A stretch of DNA of 64,000 bases from Blattamonas nauphoetae. Its lineage: Eukaryota > Preaxostyla > Oxymonadida. Of the stretch, positions 56,101 to 64,000 are shown piece by piece. Under the pieces are notes generated by a model, which made no database searches, had not been told where the DNA came from, and worked only from the letters and a program-made list of their open reading frames with translations. Numbering within the stretch: the first letter of the stretch is position 1; each line of letters starts with the position of its first letter. The position numbers and the translations under genes are program-made. Location: NCBI GenBank assembly GCA_033064195.1, contig JARBJD010000038.1:303889-367888 (forward strand), written 5' to 3'.

Positions 56101-56695
56101 GAACGATGAAATCAGATCAATTGTTCATACGGAGATTCTAAAACATGATGATACTCTTATTGTATACATCCATAATCTGCAGGGGTGTTCTGCACCTGAT
56201 GGTCAAAATCAGTTTCCTTTTGTCAAATAGAGTGGAAATGAAAGGAAAATCATAATTTAAACCTTGTCGATTCACGCGCTGAGTTACAGGTGAAAAGGAG
56301 ATCGGACAGTCCAGTCAGTCTGGTGACTATTTGCATGATTGCATGGGCGGATCAGTGACTCAAAGTGACTCGCGACAAAAGTATGGGGTGTGGTACCGAT
56401 TTGTGCATGAACACGACTGATTCATCTGAAAATGTGTTTATATCTCAAAAATAGTGTGAAATGTGAAAGATAAACCAGAAAAGTCAATGGAGAGTGACGT
56501 GTGACGAAAGTTGTGCTGTTGAGGAAGAAAAAGGAGGAAGTAAAGGTGATGATCCATAATAAAGTGACCTTAGACTGGAATGGGGGTATTCTGGGTCTGC
56601 ATTCCTCTTGAATTTACCTTGTGGGGTGAGTCACTGACTCGATTTTTTTTTGTGACTGGACTCATTGATTCTGGACTGACCGGTGCCCATGCCTA
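53155..56695. mobile_element. Nonautonomous hAT-type transposon carrying a host gene fragment
   Basis: The 3541-bp element has TIRs TAGGCATGGGCACCAGTCA (left) and the inverse of TAGGCATGGGCACCGGTCA (right), one mismatch in 19. It is flanked by a perfect 8-bp duplication AAATCGTC. TIRs beginning (T/C)AGGxxTGGGC plus an 8-bp duplication are the hallmark of the hAT superfamily. Subterminal copies of GGACTGACTCA-type motifs near both ends (53177-53205 and 56655-56680) resemble hAT transposase-binding clusters. No transposase is seen. Nearly all the interior is a broken beta-helix-like surface gene on the minus strand. The exact duplication and near-identical ends suggest a fairly recent insertion. 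Confidence 0.85.
53354..55960 (-). pseudogene. Beta-helix-like surface protein gene inside the hAT element, broken
   Basis: Minus-strand pieces appear in order: FDLRNSTIEIWTVSIS with a TAA, then LSMQNCVLLIDTPLSPTFVS, CSFSHLTLTNEGQQTLSDT, GGAIQFKPSDASAVLSVTNC, GGAVFASNGKVVVTGATF, then a long frame with NIHVATSGSNVWDCGDQSK, KVIVAAGEYSPENGEETC and LTNCILKGTGSEQNGRLVT. Repeating NCxF/GGxI turns suggest a right-handed beta-helix. The frame shifts near 55315, near 54090 (about four extra bases) and near 53850, and there are in-frame stops near 55890 and 55710. One intron (acceptor CATCTCTAG near 54780) fits. No coherent signal peptide or terminal TM segment remains. Confidence 0.6.
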
Positions 56696-56703
56696 AAATC
56701 GTC
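56696..56703. repeat. Target site duplication, right (AAATCGTC)
   Basis: The eight bases directly after the right end of the hAT element are identical to 53147-53154. Confidence 0.85.
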
Positions 56704-57258
56704 ACATGAAATCCATTTTACAGAAACAATTCCATTGAAATGAGATTGTAACTTTTGGAGATTGATCTGACCCTTTCAGAGCTTTATCAATTGATTGGAA
56801 ACTGCATGTGACACTAAACCGAGACATTTTGAAGTGTGAAAGTCAAATATAATGCAAATTAATTGATTTTTTTTTGAAATATGTGAAAAGAACGAGAAGG
56901 GGACATCACCAGAAGAGTGGATTCGTAGTGCCTGTTTAGGCATATTGTCCTCACCCCCAAAGTGGTCGGGTGAGGTCAAATGTACTCACCTTTACCTAAA
57001 ATGGTCGGACCAATCAGAACCCTGTGCATGAACCTTTCCTGAATTTCGATGCGAGCTCAGCTGTGCTTCGGCTGGTGTTGGAGTGCGAGAGGGTAAAATT
57101 GGACGTGATTTCTGCCTTGAGATTGTCAGAACAGGGTCATTGGAATAGATTGACGGCTAGAAATGTGGTTCTTGTTCGAGTCCTTCGTGAAAGCATCCTC
57201 GCTCCAGTGTCTGCAGTAATATTCTCCCTCTGCGCCATGTTCTCGCTCCATCGCGTTT
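56704..57258. other. No intact gene; relict of the helical-repeat family
   Basis: The plus strand from about 57020 reads EPFLNFDASSAVLRLVLEC, similar to the inverted fragment near 52850-52990. Its reading continues as a weak open frame to 57272, overlapping the minus-strand gene end. I read it as a decayed N-terminus. Confidence 0.35.
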
Positions 57259-57786
57259 CTATCTGCGAATGAACTCGTGAACCTCCAGTTCAGCCTGCTT
57301 CCACTGTTTGAACGTATTTTGGAGGTCAGGCTCAGCCACGGCCAACAACTGCGAGATGTTCGTCAGATTTCGCGACACTGTGTCGAGGTCGTCCAGAAGG
57401 AATGCGGCCACGAGATATCGAAAATGGAAGCGGAACTTCTTCTCGATTTCCACAGGCGACTTGACGTACATCGGGACATCCCCAAAATAGTCCCGCTGCT
57501 CGATCACGGAGTACACGCCGCAGGAGTCAAGGAGGTACTGGGAAGTGATGGGCGGTGAGGGCAGGGCACAGATTGTGAAAGGAGAGAAAAGAGTCAAAAA
57601 TGAGGTTGAGTGAGGAAAAAAATGGGGGAGAGGAAAAGAGAGAAGTGATCTTGTGAACGACGATGGATCAAGTTCATACACGCGAATTGGATGTTCGGAG
57701 ATAGTATTGATAGAGTAGCTGAGTAGTGTATAGAACGAATTGGGAACCACATTGAAAAAGTGGTGAAAAGCGCCATCTTTCGTCAT
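57259..57786 (-). CDS. Hypothetical protein, two exons, 127 aa
   Basis: Exon 57786-57682 (MTKDGAFHHFFNVVPNS) joins exon 57537-57259 after a 143-base pyrimidine-rich intron (GTGTAT to TTCCCAG), total 384 bases. The second exon is well-structured and helical: VYSVIEQRDYFGDVPMYV, EIEKKFRFHFRYLVAAFLLD, QNTFKQWKQAELEVHEFI. There is no signal peptide or TM segment. Unspliced, the intron would encode a Phe/Pro/Leu-rich run typical of a pyrimidine tract, which supports removing it. I do not recognise the family. Confidence 0.6.
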   Translation of the reverse strand: MTKDGAFHHFFNVVPNSFYTLLSYSINTISEHPIRVYELDPSSFTRSLLSFPLPHFFPHSTSFLTLFSPFTICALPSPPITSQYLLDSCGVYSVIEQRDYFGDVPMYVKSPVEIEKKFRFHFRYLVAAFLLDDLDTVSRNLTNISQLLAVAEPDLQNTFKQWKQAELEVHEFIRR

Positions 57787-58349
57787 TTTTTCTCAGTGAC
57801 TTCATCAAAAACAGTGTTTTTCTTCGTGTGTATGGAGTGAAAATTTGAATGAAATTTTGACAAAAATGTTGAAAAAATATATGTTTGAATGACGGTGAGA
57901 GTCATCGATCAATAGAAACCGGATCAAAATCGGTGAAGTATTCGTCGAGATCTGTACCGTTCTGTAGTCAAAAATCGAAAAATTGGATCATAATTTTTGA
58001 AAAACGGCCATATCTTGACAACCAACGGAGATCCAGACTCGAAACCACTCGCAATCGATCGAGGACTCGATTTTGCATATAGAAAAAGTCACTAGACATG
58101 GATTATTCGCACAAATTCCTCGAAATTCCAGGTGGGCCCCGTGGGCCCCGATATAGGGGTCTAAAAATTCATTTACCAAAAACGTGGACAGACAGACATA
58201 TGGACATATTTTTAGATCTTGAAAATATTTTCATCCATGGTCATATCCGACACGGCGAATTCATTGGTGCAAGTTTTATTGAAATCGGATCGGTAGTTAA
58301 AAAGTTATGGGCATTTTTTTTTATTTTTTCATTTTTTATTTTGTACTAA
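57787..58349. other. AT-rich noncoding flank of the virus-like element
   Basis: This is low-GC sequence with GTGGACAGACAGACATATGG and long A/T runs. It has no gene. It may be the terminal noncoding part of the element to the right; I could not find its exact end or an inverted partner within the window. Confidence 0.4.
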
Positions 58350-58615
58350 ATGAATGCAACAGTCTTGCCAAGGCAAGACTCTCACCGAGGCTTCGAACCC
58401 GACAGGGGTCGAGAAATCTATAACGTCTCGTCAGAGACTTCGAACACTTCCAAGTGGAGCCAAAGACGTCGAACGAATGCAAAGCAAGCGTTGATCGAGT
58501 CGATGAAAAAGGAGAATTGTGAGCTCGTTTCTGAATACATTCACGGGTCAACACCGGTGACGTATGTCCATGAAGGCGTGTCATTTTTTTATTTCAATTA
58601 AAGAAAAAATAAAAA

Positions 58616-59546
58616 TGAGTCGACAAAAATACAATTCACAAATGATTGAGAAAATGATTGATCACACACTGTCGACAGCCAATGGGAATTCGTCAGTGAT
58701 TGACTCACTACAGACAGAAGTAGAAACGAATCAGAAAGAGGTTGACACACTTAAGAAAACAACCGAAGCACAGAAGACCGCAATATCGTCTATTCAGAAA
58801 GTAGTGAACACAAATGGATCGATCAGTTGTTCAGCCGGTCTTACAACACCAGAAATTGGAGGATTGATCAATGTGAATGGAGCGAAGTGGAACATATCAG
58901 AAGGATCACTTCCGAAGTATCCTGGAACATATCCGGCTTCAACATTTAAGTCTGGCATATCAATCTCACAATCGATTGCAGAAACTTCTGGAATTCAGTT
59001 CAATGGTGATGGCATTATCATGTGGTCTCCTGTGACTCACCAGCTTTGTATTACTACGATGAGGACACTGGTTCAGGAGTGTTTTCAATATCTACAACAG
59101 GAAGTTTTTCTCAACTGTCAGACAGAAGAGTGAAAAGAAATATTGAACCATATCCCGATGTTCTTGAACAACTGAATAAAGTGGAAAGTGTTCGCTATCA
59201 ATTCAACACATTCGACTCGAAGATCAACAAAGTAACAAAGCAGATTGAAAATGAGACAGATGAAGAACACTTGAAGAACTGCAAAGAGAAATGTGAATGC
59301 TTGAAGAAGGAAAGAGAGAAGAAACACATTGGTGTGATTGCACAACAGATCCAAGAAATATTCCCAGAAGTCGTGAATGATTCCAATCCAGACTGTCTTC
59401 AAGTTGATTATGCAGAACTCTCTTGCTTCTGTATCAAAGCCATTCAGGAACTGAGTACAATTGTCGGACAACAACAGACAATCATCAATGAACTAATACA
59501 AAAATATAATGCACTGATCGAAACAATGACTAGTATTCCAACATGA
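58616..59546 (+). pseudogene. Fibre-like gene with S74 intramolecular chaperone domain (virus-like element part)
   Basis: The front is a short coiled coil with Gln/Glu-rich repeats; the middle is beta-rich. The C-terminal part carries the S74 hallmark SDRRVKRNI, then HIGVIAQQIQEIFPEVV and VDYAELSCFCIKAIQEL. S74 domains trimerise phage and viral tail or fibre proteins and cleave themselves off. As a fossil part it appears interrupted about once. Confidence 0.65.
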
Positions 59547-59970
59547 GGTCAACAAGAAATTCATAGTACTCTTTGATTATTTTTCCATTGATTGTCTCCG
59601 TTGTTTCCATTTCAATTGATTCACCAGAACTGTCTTTGAACCAGATCTTCACAATTGATTGTCGAGTAGTTAATTCCCACTTCTTTCTTTTCGCAATCTG
59701 TTCGTTACAGAAAGCAACATATGAATCATTGTGTGCATCAGTCTGGATCCAATCACCATGAATTGTGATGTGTTGAGGAATATCCTTTGAAATGACTGTT
59801 GTTGAACCATCAATTTCTTCCTTCACATGGATGAGTTTGCAGTCAAGAAAGGAGATGTATTTTTGTTTTCTAGAATTGGTAAAATCATGAGGTAGTTGAG
59901 CAGTGTGAGAATTCTGAATTGAGAAGTATCGCTTCACCATTTGTGTTTTCAACAAAAATAAAAAATTCAT
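59530..59970 (-). CDS. Unknown small protein of the virus-like element, 146 aa
   Basis: The frame looks whole, starting MNFLFLLKTQMVKRYFS at 59970 after a T-rich spacer. It has a lysine-rich middle and a C-terminal half rich in beta-like charged strands (VKIWFKDSSGESIEME). Its 3' end overlaps the 3' end of the fibre gene, the two converging. No family is recognised. Confidence 0.4.
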   Translation of the reverse strand: MNFLFLLKTQMVKRYFSIQNSHTAQLPHDFTNSRKQKYISFLDCKLIHVKEEIDGSTTVISKDIPQHITIHGDWIQTDAHNDSYVAFCNEQIAKRKKWELTTRQSIVKIWFKDSSGESIEMETTETINGKIIKEYYEFLVDLMLEY

Positions 59971-59971
59971 C

Positions 59972-61645
59972 TTAATAACCACGTTTAACTTCTTCATATG
60001 CTTCTTGCAGACGACGATCAATGACATATCGCACTCGTGGTTGTCCATTCTCAATCCAGAACAACCAATATGATGCTTGATGGAATGCCAAAATCGGTGG
60101 AGGCGGACCTTCAGGAGTTGATGTGAAATATGGATCTTGTTCACCTTGTTTGATTGGAGTTCCTCTGTACACAATGTTGACTGATTCTGATGTTGAGATT
60201 CCTTCTTCACCACCAGCGATTTCACTTCTGTCTGTTGGAACCATGAAAGTGAAAGAAGTCGCATCTGTTACAGCTCTATTCCTCTTGTATTCGATTCCTT
60301 TGAAGTCAAACGTGCGTGGCATACAAATTGAATTTTCAAATTCTTCTGTTGCGGAACAACCAATGAAATCACCATTCACCATCATCATTTGATAGAACTC
60401 TGGCGAGATTGTTGACATCGGGAAATTGGAAAGTTACTTCCAAGCATTTCGAATTGACCAACGTAGTGAGGATTTCTGAAGACTGTACATTCATTTGGTC
60501 GTTCAGGGAACAAGCACATCAGATTCATGAGATTGTTGAGTTTGATACTGATATTTGACCTCACTCCCATTGCATTCGCTTTTGATTGGAACGATTGTGT
60601 GTCAATTCTTTCTGCTTTCAGGACATACAGAGTCTTTGAATACGTGTTGATGAGAGATTGTTTTGTTGCCTCTGTGATTTGATATCCATAGCAAATTGAT
60701 GTAACTTTGTCCACTGATGAATTCAGAACAGATGAAACGACTGATTCGGTACGATACTCGGCAATCGGAGCATCCTCATAAACATCAAATTGTAATATCG
60801 GATTTCCCAATTGTGTGAATTCCTGTGTCACATTGGTGTATTCTCCTTCACGCATAAAATCCATCTGAGGACGATTTGTCATTTCACCCAATAACCTATC
60901 TGGCTTTCGATCGCGAGCATTCTCAAGATTGTTTCTAATGACAGTTGATAATCGAATCGGACAATACACGAGTGAATCAGTAGTCAAATGAAATCTCAAA
61001 CGCAGATTTCCAAAGATGGAATTTGGATACTGATCAAAGGTACTCAGTGGAAGGAGATTCACAAATGGAATCACCAACGGAATAGTAAATGTGATCGTTG
61101 GAGTCTCTGGATCCTCGATTGAGAGTGATAGTATCCACAGACACTCGGATCCATCCTCTGTACATTTTCCCAAAGACTGTAGCAATGCTTCATATTGTTT
61201 TCTCTTCATACGACTTGAAAGTGTGATACAGAAATGATTCGTGAACATGATTGTTCTGAAGTGAATTGTCAATGATGTTCCCTTGACTGTCGACGAGTCT
61301 CATGTCTCGAATGGCATCTGATGATGATTTGTATCCGAAGCACATTCCGTAGACTTCAGCTCCTCCTTGAAAATGCATTGTTGGTTGATGAAACGGAACA
61401 GTAACGGTGAGATCAATTCGTAAATGACTCTTCGCAAACTCAGTCACATCATGTCCGTCATAGCATAATGGAACTTCAATCTCGTCTCCAATTCTACATG
61501 GCATGGGAGGATTTGTTGGATGCACTTCTTGGATGGAGTAGATGTGAGGTTCTGAATCCCACTGTTTTGGCATATATGATTGCACTTCAATTTGTTCAAT
61601 TAATGTCGATGTTGGTTTGGATTGATTTGATCTGATACTTCTCAT
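59972..61645 (-). pseudogene. Capsid-like block A of the virus-like element
   Basis: This is a beta-rich coding block of roughly 550 codons read on the minus strand. Landmarks in order are EIEVPLCYDGHDVTEFAK, YGMCFGYKSSSDAIRDM, IFGNLRLRFHLTTDSLVYC, then a Pro-rich PPPPILAFHQASYW near the C-terminus. The strand-rich layout and duplicate partner (61694-63560) suggest a jelly-roll capsid protein; this is inference from layout. The block is broken (about two breaks). Confidence 0.4.
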
Positions 61646-61693
61646 TTATAGAAAAATAAAAAATACAATATCATAATTTTCTTTTGTTCATTT

Positions 61694-63560
61694 TCATGTC
61701 GGAAGAATTCCTAAATCTTTGTGCAACGCTTTTAGTGTATGATTAGGATAGTACTCAACTTTTGGTTCACCATTGCTGAATCGTAATACCCACCACGTTG
61801 TTGCAGTGGTTGCTAGAATCGGTGCTGGAGGATGAGTAAATGTTGTCATATCTCCACCACTTTGACTTGGATTGTAGACATTGTAGTATGTGTCAATCAA
61901 ACCTTGATATATTGGTTGGGATCGTAATGTGACAGGAACATTCTGACCTTTGGAACTGATGGAATCATTGCAATTTGTTGGACATCCGCTTCTCTGAGTT
62001 GAGAAGCACAAAGGAAGTCAGTGTTGTCATGAATCGGTCGCACTCTTGTCATTGTTTCACCTGAATATGAACCATCACCAGTGAGTTTCTCTTCAACGAG
62101 AGAATCTGTCAGTGATCGCTCTAAATCATCAGGAACAGCTAGGTACGAATCGAGATTGAGAGTTGACAATGCAAATTGATAGAAGCGAGCTCCAATCGTT
62201 GTTGTTGGTTGCTCTGGATAATACTTGTTGAGTAGATTCACTTGGATATTCTTCTGCATTGGATTGTGGAAACAAGTGACTTCATTATCGTAGTGACGAC
62301 AGAGGAGCATGAAATCTTTGGCATTCACGAGAACCATTTGCTGAGTGCAATCAATTCCTGATGCTGTTGGTGTCTTCTGAAATGGATAGAATGAGATATT
62401 TTCAGCTGGAATTGTTCCAGGACGATTCTGATACATCTGCTTCAGATTCTCTTTCGCAATTTCCTTCATCTTGTATCCAGTACTCATGCAATACACATCA
62501 TCAATTTTATAATCAAGAATGTTCAATGATATGTACTGATTCACACATTCTGGTTCTTTGTGACTGTTCCAGCTGAATTATAAACAATATCCTGAGTCAC
62601 TGTTGGTTGTAGAAATGATTGACCAATTTGAACGAAATTCTTTGTGCACGAGGTGACAAGAGTATTCAGAAAATAGGGACGATGTTGAATGCAATTGGTA
62701 GTGGATTCTCGAATCTTTGGTGCTGTTGTCGTTCTGTTAACAATTGATGAAAGTGTATTTTCAAAGTAAGTTCAGGATTGACAGGACAACAAACGAATGC
62801 ATCTTCATTTATGTGAACACTCAATTTCAGATCTCCAAAGAGACAACGAGGATAGTCAGTCATCCCTGAGAAAATGAGAAGATCTTCAAGATTGATTGAC
62901 ACACGAATTGGGACATCAATTGTGTCTCGAAATACTCCAGTTCCAGATGTTGTCGTGAATGCTGATACTGGAATATAAACACCAGCAACAGATTCATCAT
63001 GATTCCAAGCATTTTGCCACGGAGTGTGACAATGTTTCGATTCTCTAATTGACTCTTCGGTTTGATCATATTATATATGTGCGATTCCATTGATACATCA
63101 TTGGTTGTTGTACTTTGATTCTCTGATTGTTATGAAGTACAGTAAGGTCACGAAAGATAGATGCTGAATGTTTGAGACCAACGAAGATGAATATCCTCTC
63201 GTTCATGTAAGATCCAACTTTTCCAGCAGTAGTTTGCCAATTGTTCATTTTCAAAGTCGCTGTCATTGTGAACGTAATGAATGAATCATCAATTTGACAA
63301 ATATCCTGATTCACAGTCAATGGAATAATTATTTCCTGTCCTTTGTAGAAGCGTGAATTCTCCTGATGGTTTCAATTCTTGAATGGAAGTACTATGTGCT
63401 CCATCATTCAGAAGGTAATTAATGTGATGTTCAGACATGAGTTGTTGTTGTATCTGTCCAACTATCGTCTCGTCATTGTATATTTTGATTGTGCTTCAGT
63501 ATTTCGAGAATGATGTCCTGTTCTTTGTTTGTCAGATGTACTGTGTGAATTCATTTTATC
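61694..63560 (-). pseudogene. Capsid-like block B, paralog of block A
   Basis: It has the same order of landmarks as block A: IFVGLKHSASIFRDLTV, LFGDLKLSVHINEDAFVC, then PPAPILATTATTWWVLRF and NGEPKVEYY near the C-terminus. The shared C-terminal pattern (P-x-P-I-L-A, then W, then G-E/Q-P-K/R-V) shows that A and B arose by duplication. The block is more decayed than A (about four or five breaks). Confidence 0.4.
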
Positions 63561-64000
63561 AAAAATAAAAATATGCTTATTTCCGCTTTTCTTCGCTTTT
63601 GGTTTCAGCTTTTTCCTTTCTTCAGTATTATTCTCAGAAGCGGGCAACGCCTTTCATTGATTGATTGCGGCTGTATATCTTTCTGCATGGATTTGTTGGT
63701 CCGATTTCATCATCATTCCACCTGTCTGTGCAATCTTAGAAATGACTGGTCCCAGAGGGGAATGAGATTCAAAAATGGAGCTCAATTCTGAGAAATGGTT
63801 TTGCCGACTCCTGCTAATTTTGATAACCAACCTGGTGCCATTTATGTAACAATAAAAATATCAATATTGGATTTACAAACCTTTGAATTGAATTTTGGAA
63901 TTTGACGACTGAGGAATGTCATCATTGGAGTATCGTCCATTTCGTGGAGGATCGTAATCAATCATTTGTCTCGCCTCTGCAAAACTTCGAACCCGACTGG

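Larger units (their letters stand above)
58350..64000. mobile_element. Virus-like element (Polinton-like or related), partial, broken
   Basis: This is a fossil virus-like block running off the window end. Base composition drops to AT-rich and no host-type introns are seen. Parts: an S74-type fibre gene on the plus strand, then on the minus strand a small unknown gene and two related capsid-like blocks. Short A- or T-rich spacers (AAAAATAAAAA type) precede most gene starts. No polymerase, integrase or ATPase gene is in view, so the family is uncertain: Polinton/adintovirus-like or another double-jelly-roll lineage. The element is broken, with roughly seven or eight breaks in what is visible. 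The reading frames are otherwise well kept, so it looks young. Confidence 0.5.

Noticed and set aside
58376-58416. Second tRNA-like module around TTCGAACCC
   Set aside because: There is no pairing T stem, no A box at the right distance and no acceptor stem.
58616-59546. S74 domain taken as evidence of a bacterial prophage
   Set aside because: Neighbouring genes have spliceosomal introns and there are no bacterial gene features. S74 domains also occur in eukaryotic viruses and their genomic fossils.

Overview
This window reads as nuclear DNA of an intron-bearing microbial eukaryote. The evidence is a set of genes whose reading frames only close when GT-AG introns of about 19-144 bases are removed; most introns end in a pyrimidine tract plus CAG, and TAA and TGA act as ordinary stops. 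Several expanded families are present: SPRY-like proteins behind a helical/coiled-coil front, RCC1-like proteins, repetitive beta-helix-like surface proteins and a long helical-repeat family. From memory these resemble families expanded in oxymonad flagellates (Preaxostyla, Blattamonas-like); that assignment is inference and needs a database search.

Layout. 1-6.4 kb: decayed glutamine-rich sequence, a lone copy of an 84-bp repeat unit, and two adjacent minus-strand genes. 6.5-9.6 kb: a 790-bp-arm inverted repeat and a foldback element with 287-bp terminal inverted repeats (TIRs). 9.6-34.3 kb: three arrays (about 40, 55 and 45 units, 11.7 kb in all) of the 84-bp unit, open in one plus-strand frame that encodes a charged 28-residue repeat. 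Between arrays 1 and 2 lies a 5.5-kb gene island bounded by inverted arms that carry a tRNA-like Pol III module; it holds a dual-specificity phosphatase-like gene whose catalytic Cys is Ser and a small one-TM protein gene. Between arrays 2 and 3 lies a 5-kb TIR-bounded block with decayed gene fragments.

34.5-52.1 kb is the gene-rich part: three members of a small secreted family, a helical-repeat gene, a multi-pass membrane protein gene with four introns, three helical-plus-SPRY genes, an RCC1-like gene, a PHD-finger plus TFIIS-like gene with seven introns, a coiled-coil protein with a CM1-like motif, a stand-alone SPRY gene and a two-TM protein. 53.1-56.7 kb is a 3.54-kb hAT-type transposon with an exact 8-bp target duplication; it carries a broken beta-helix surface gene and no visible transposase. 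57.3-57.8 kb is a small gene. From about 58.4 kb to the window end lies a virus-like element, treated as a fossil, with an S74-type fibre gene and two related capsid-like blocks.

The strongest leads are: the hAT element carrying a host gene; the 84-bp arrays, whose common variants are synonymous in one frame; a junction that looks like an array insertion point before expansion; the pseudophosphatase; and the very short introns. Splice joins were made by eye from GT-AG signals and frame closure, so exon ends are predictions.
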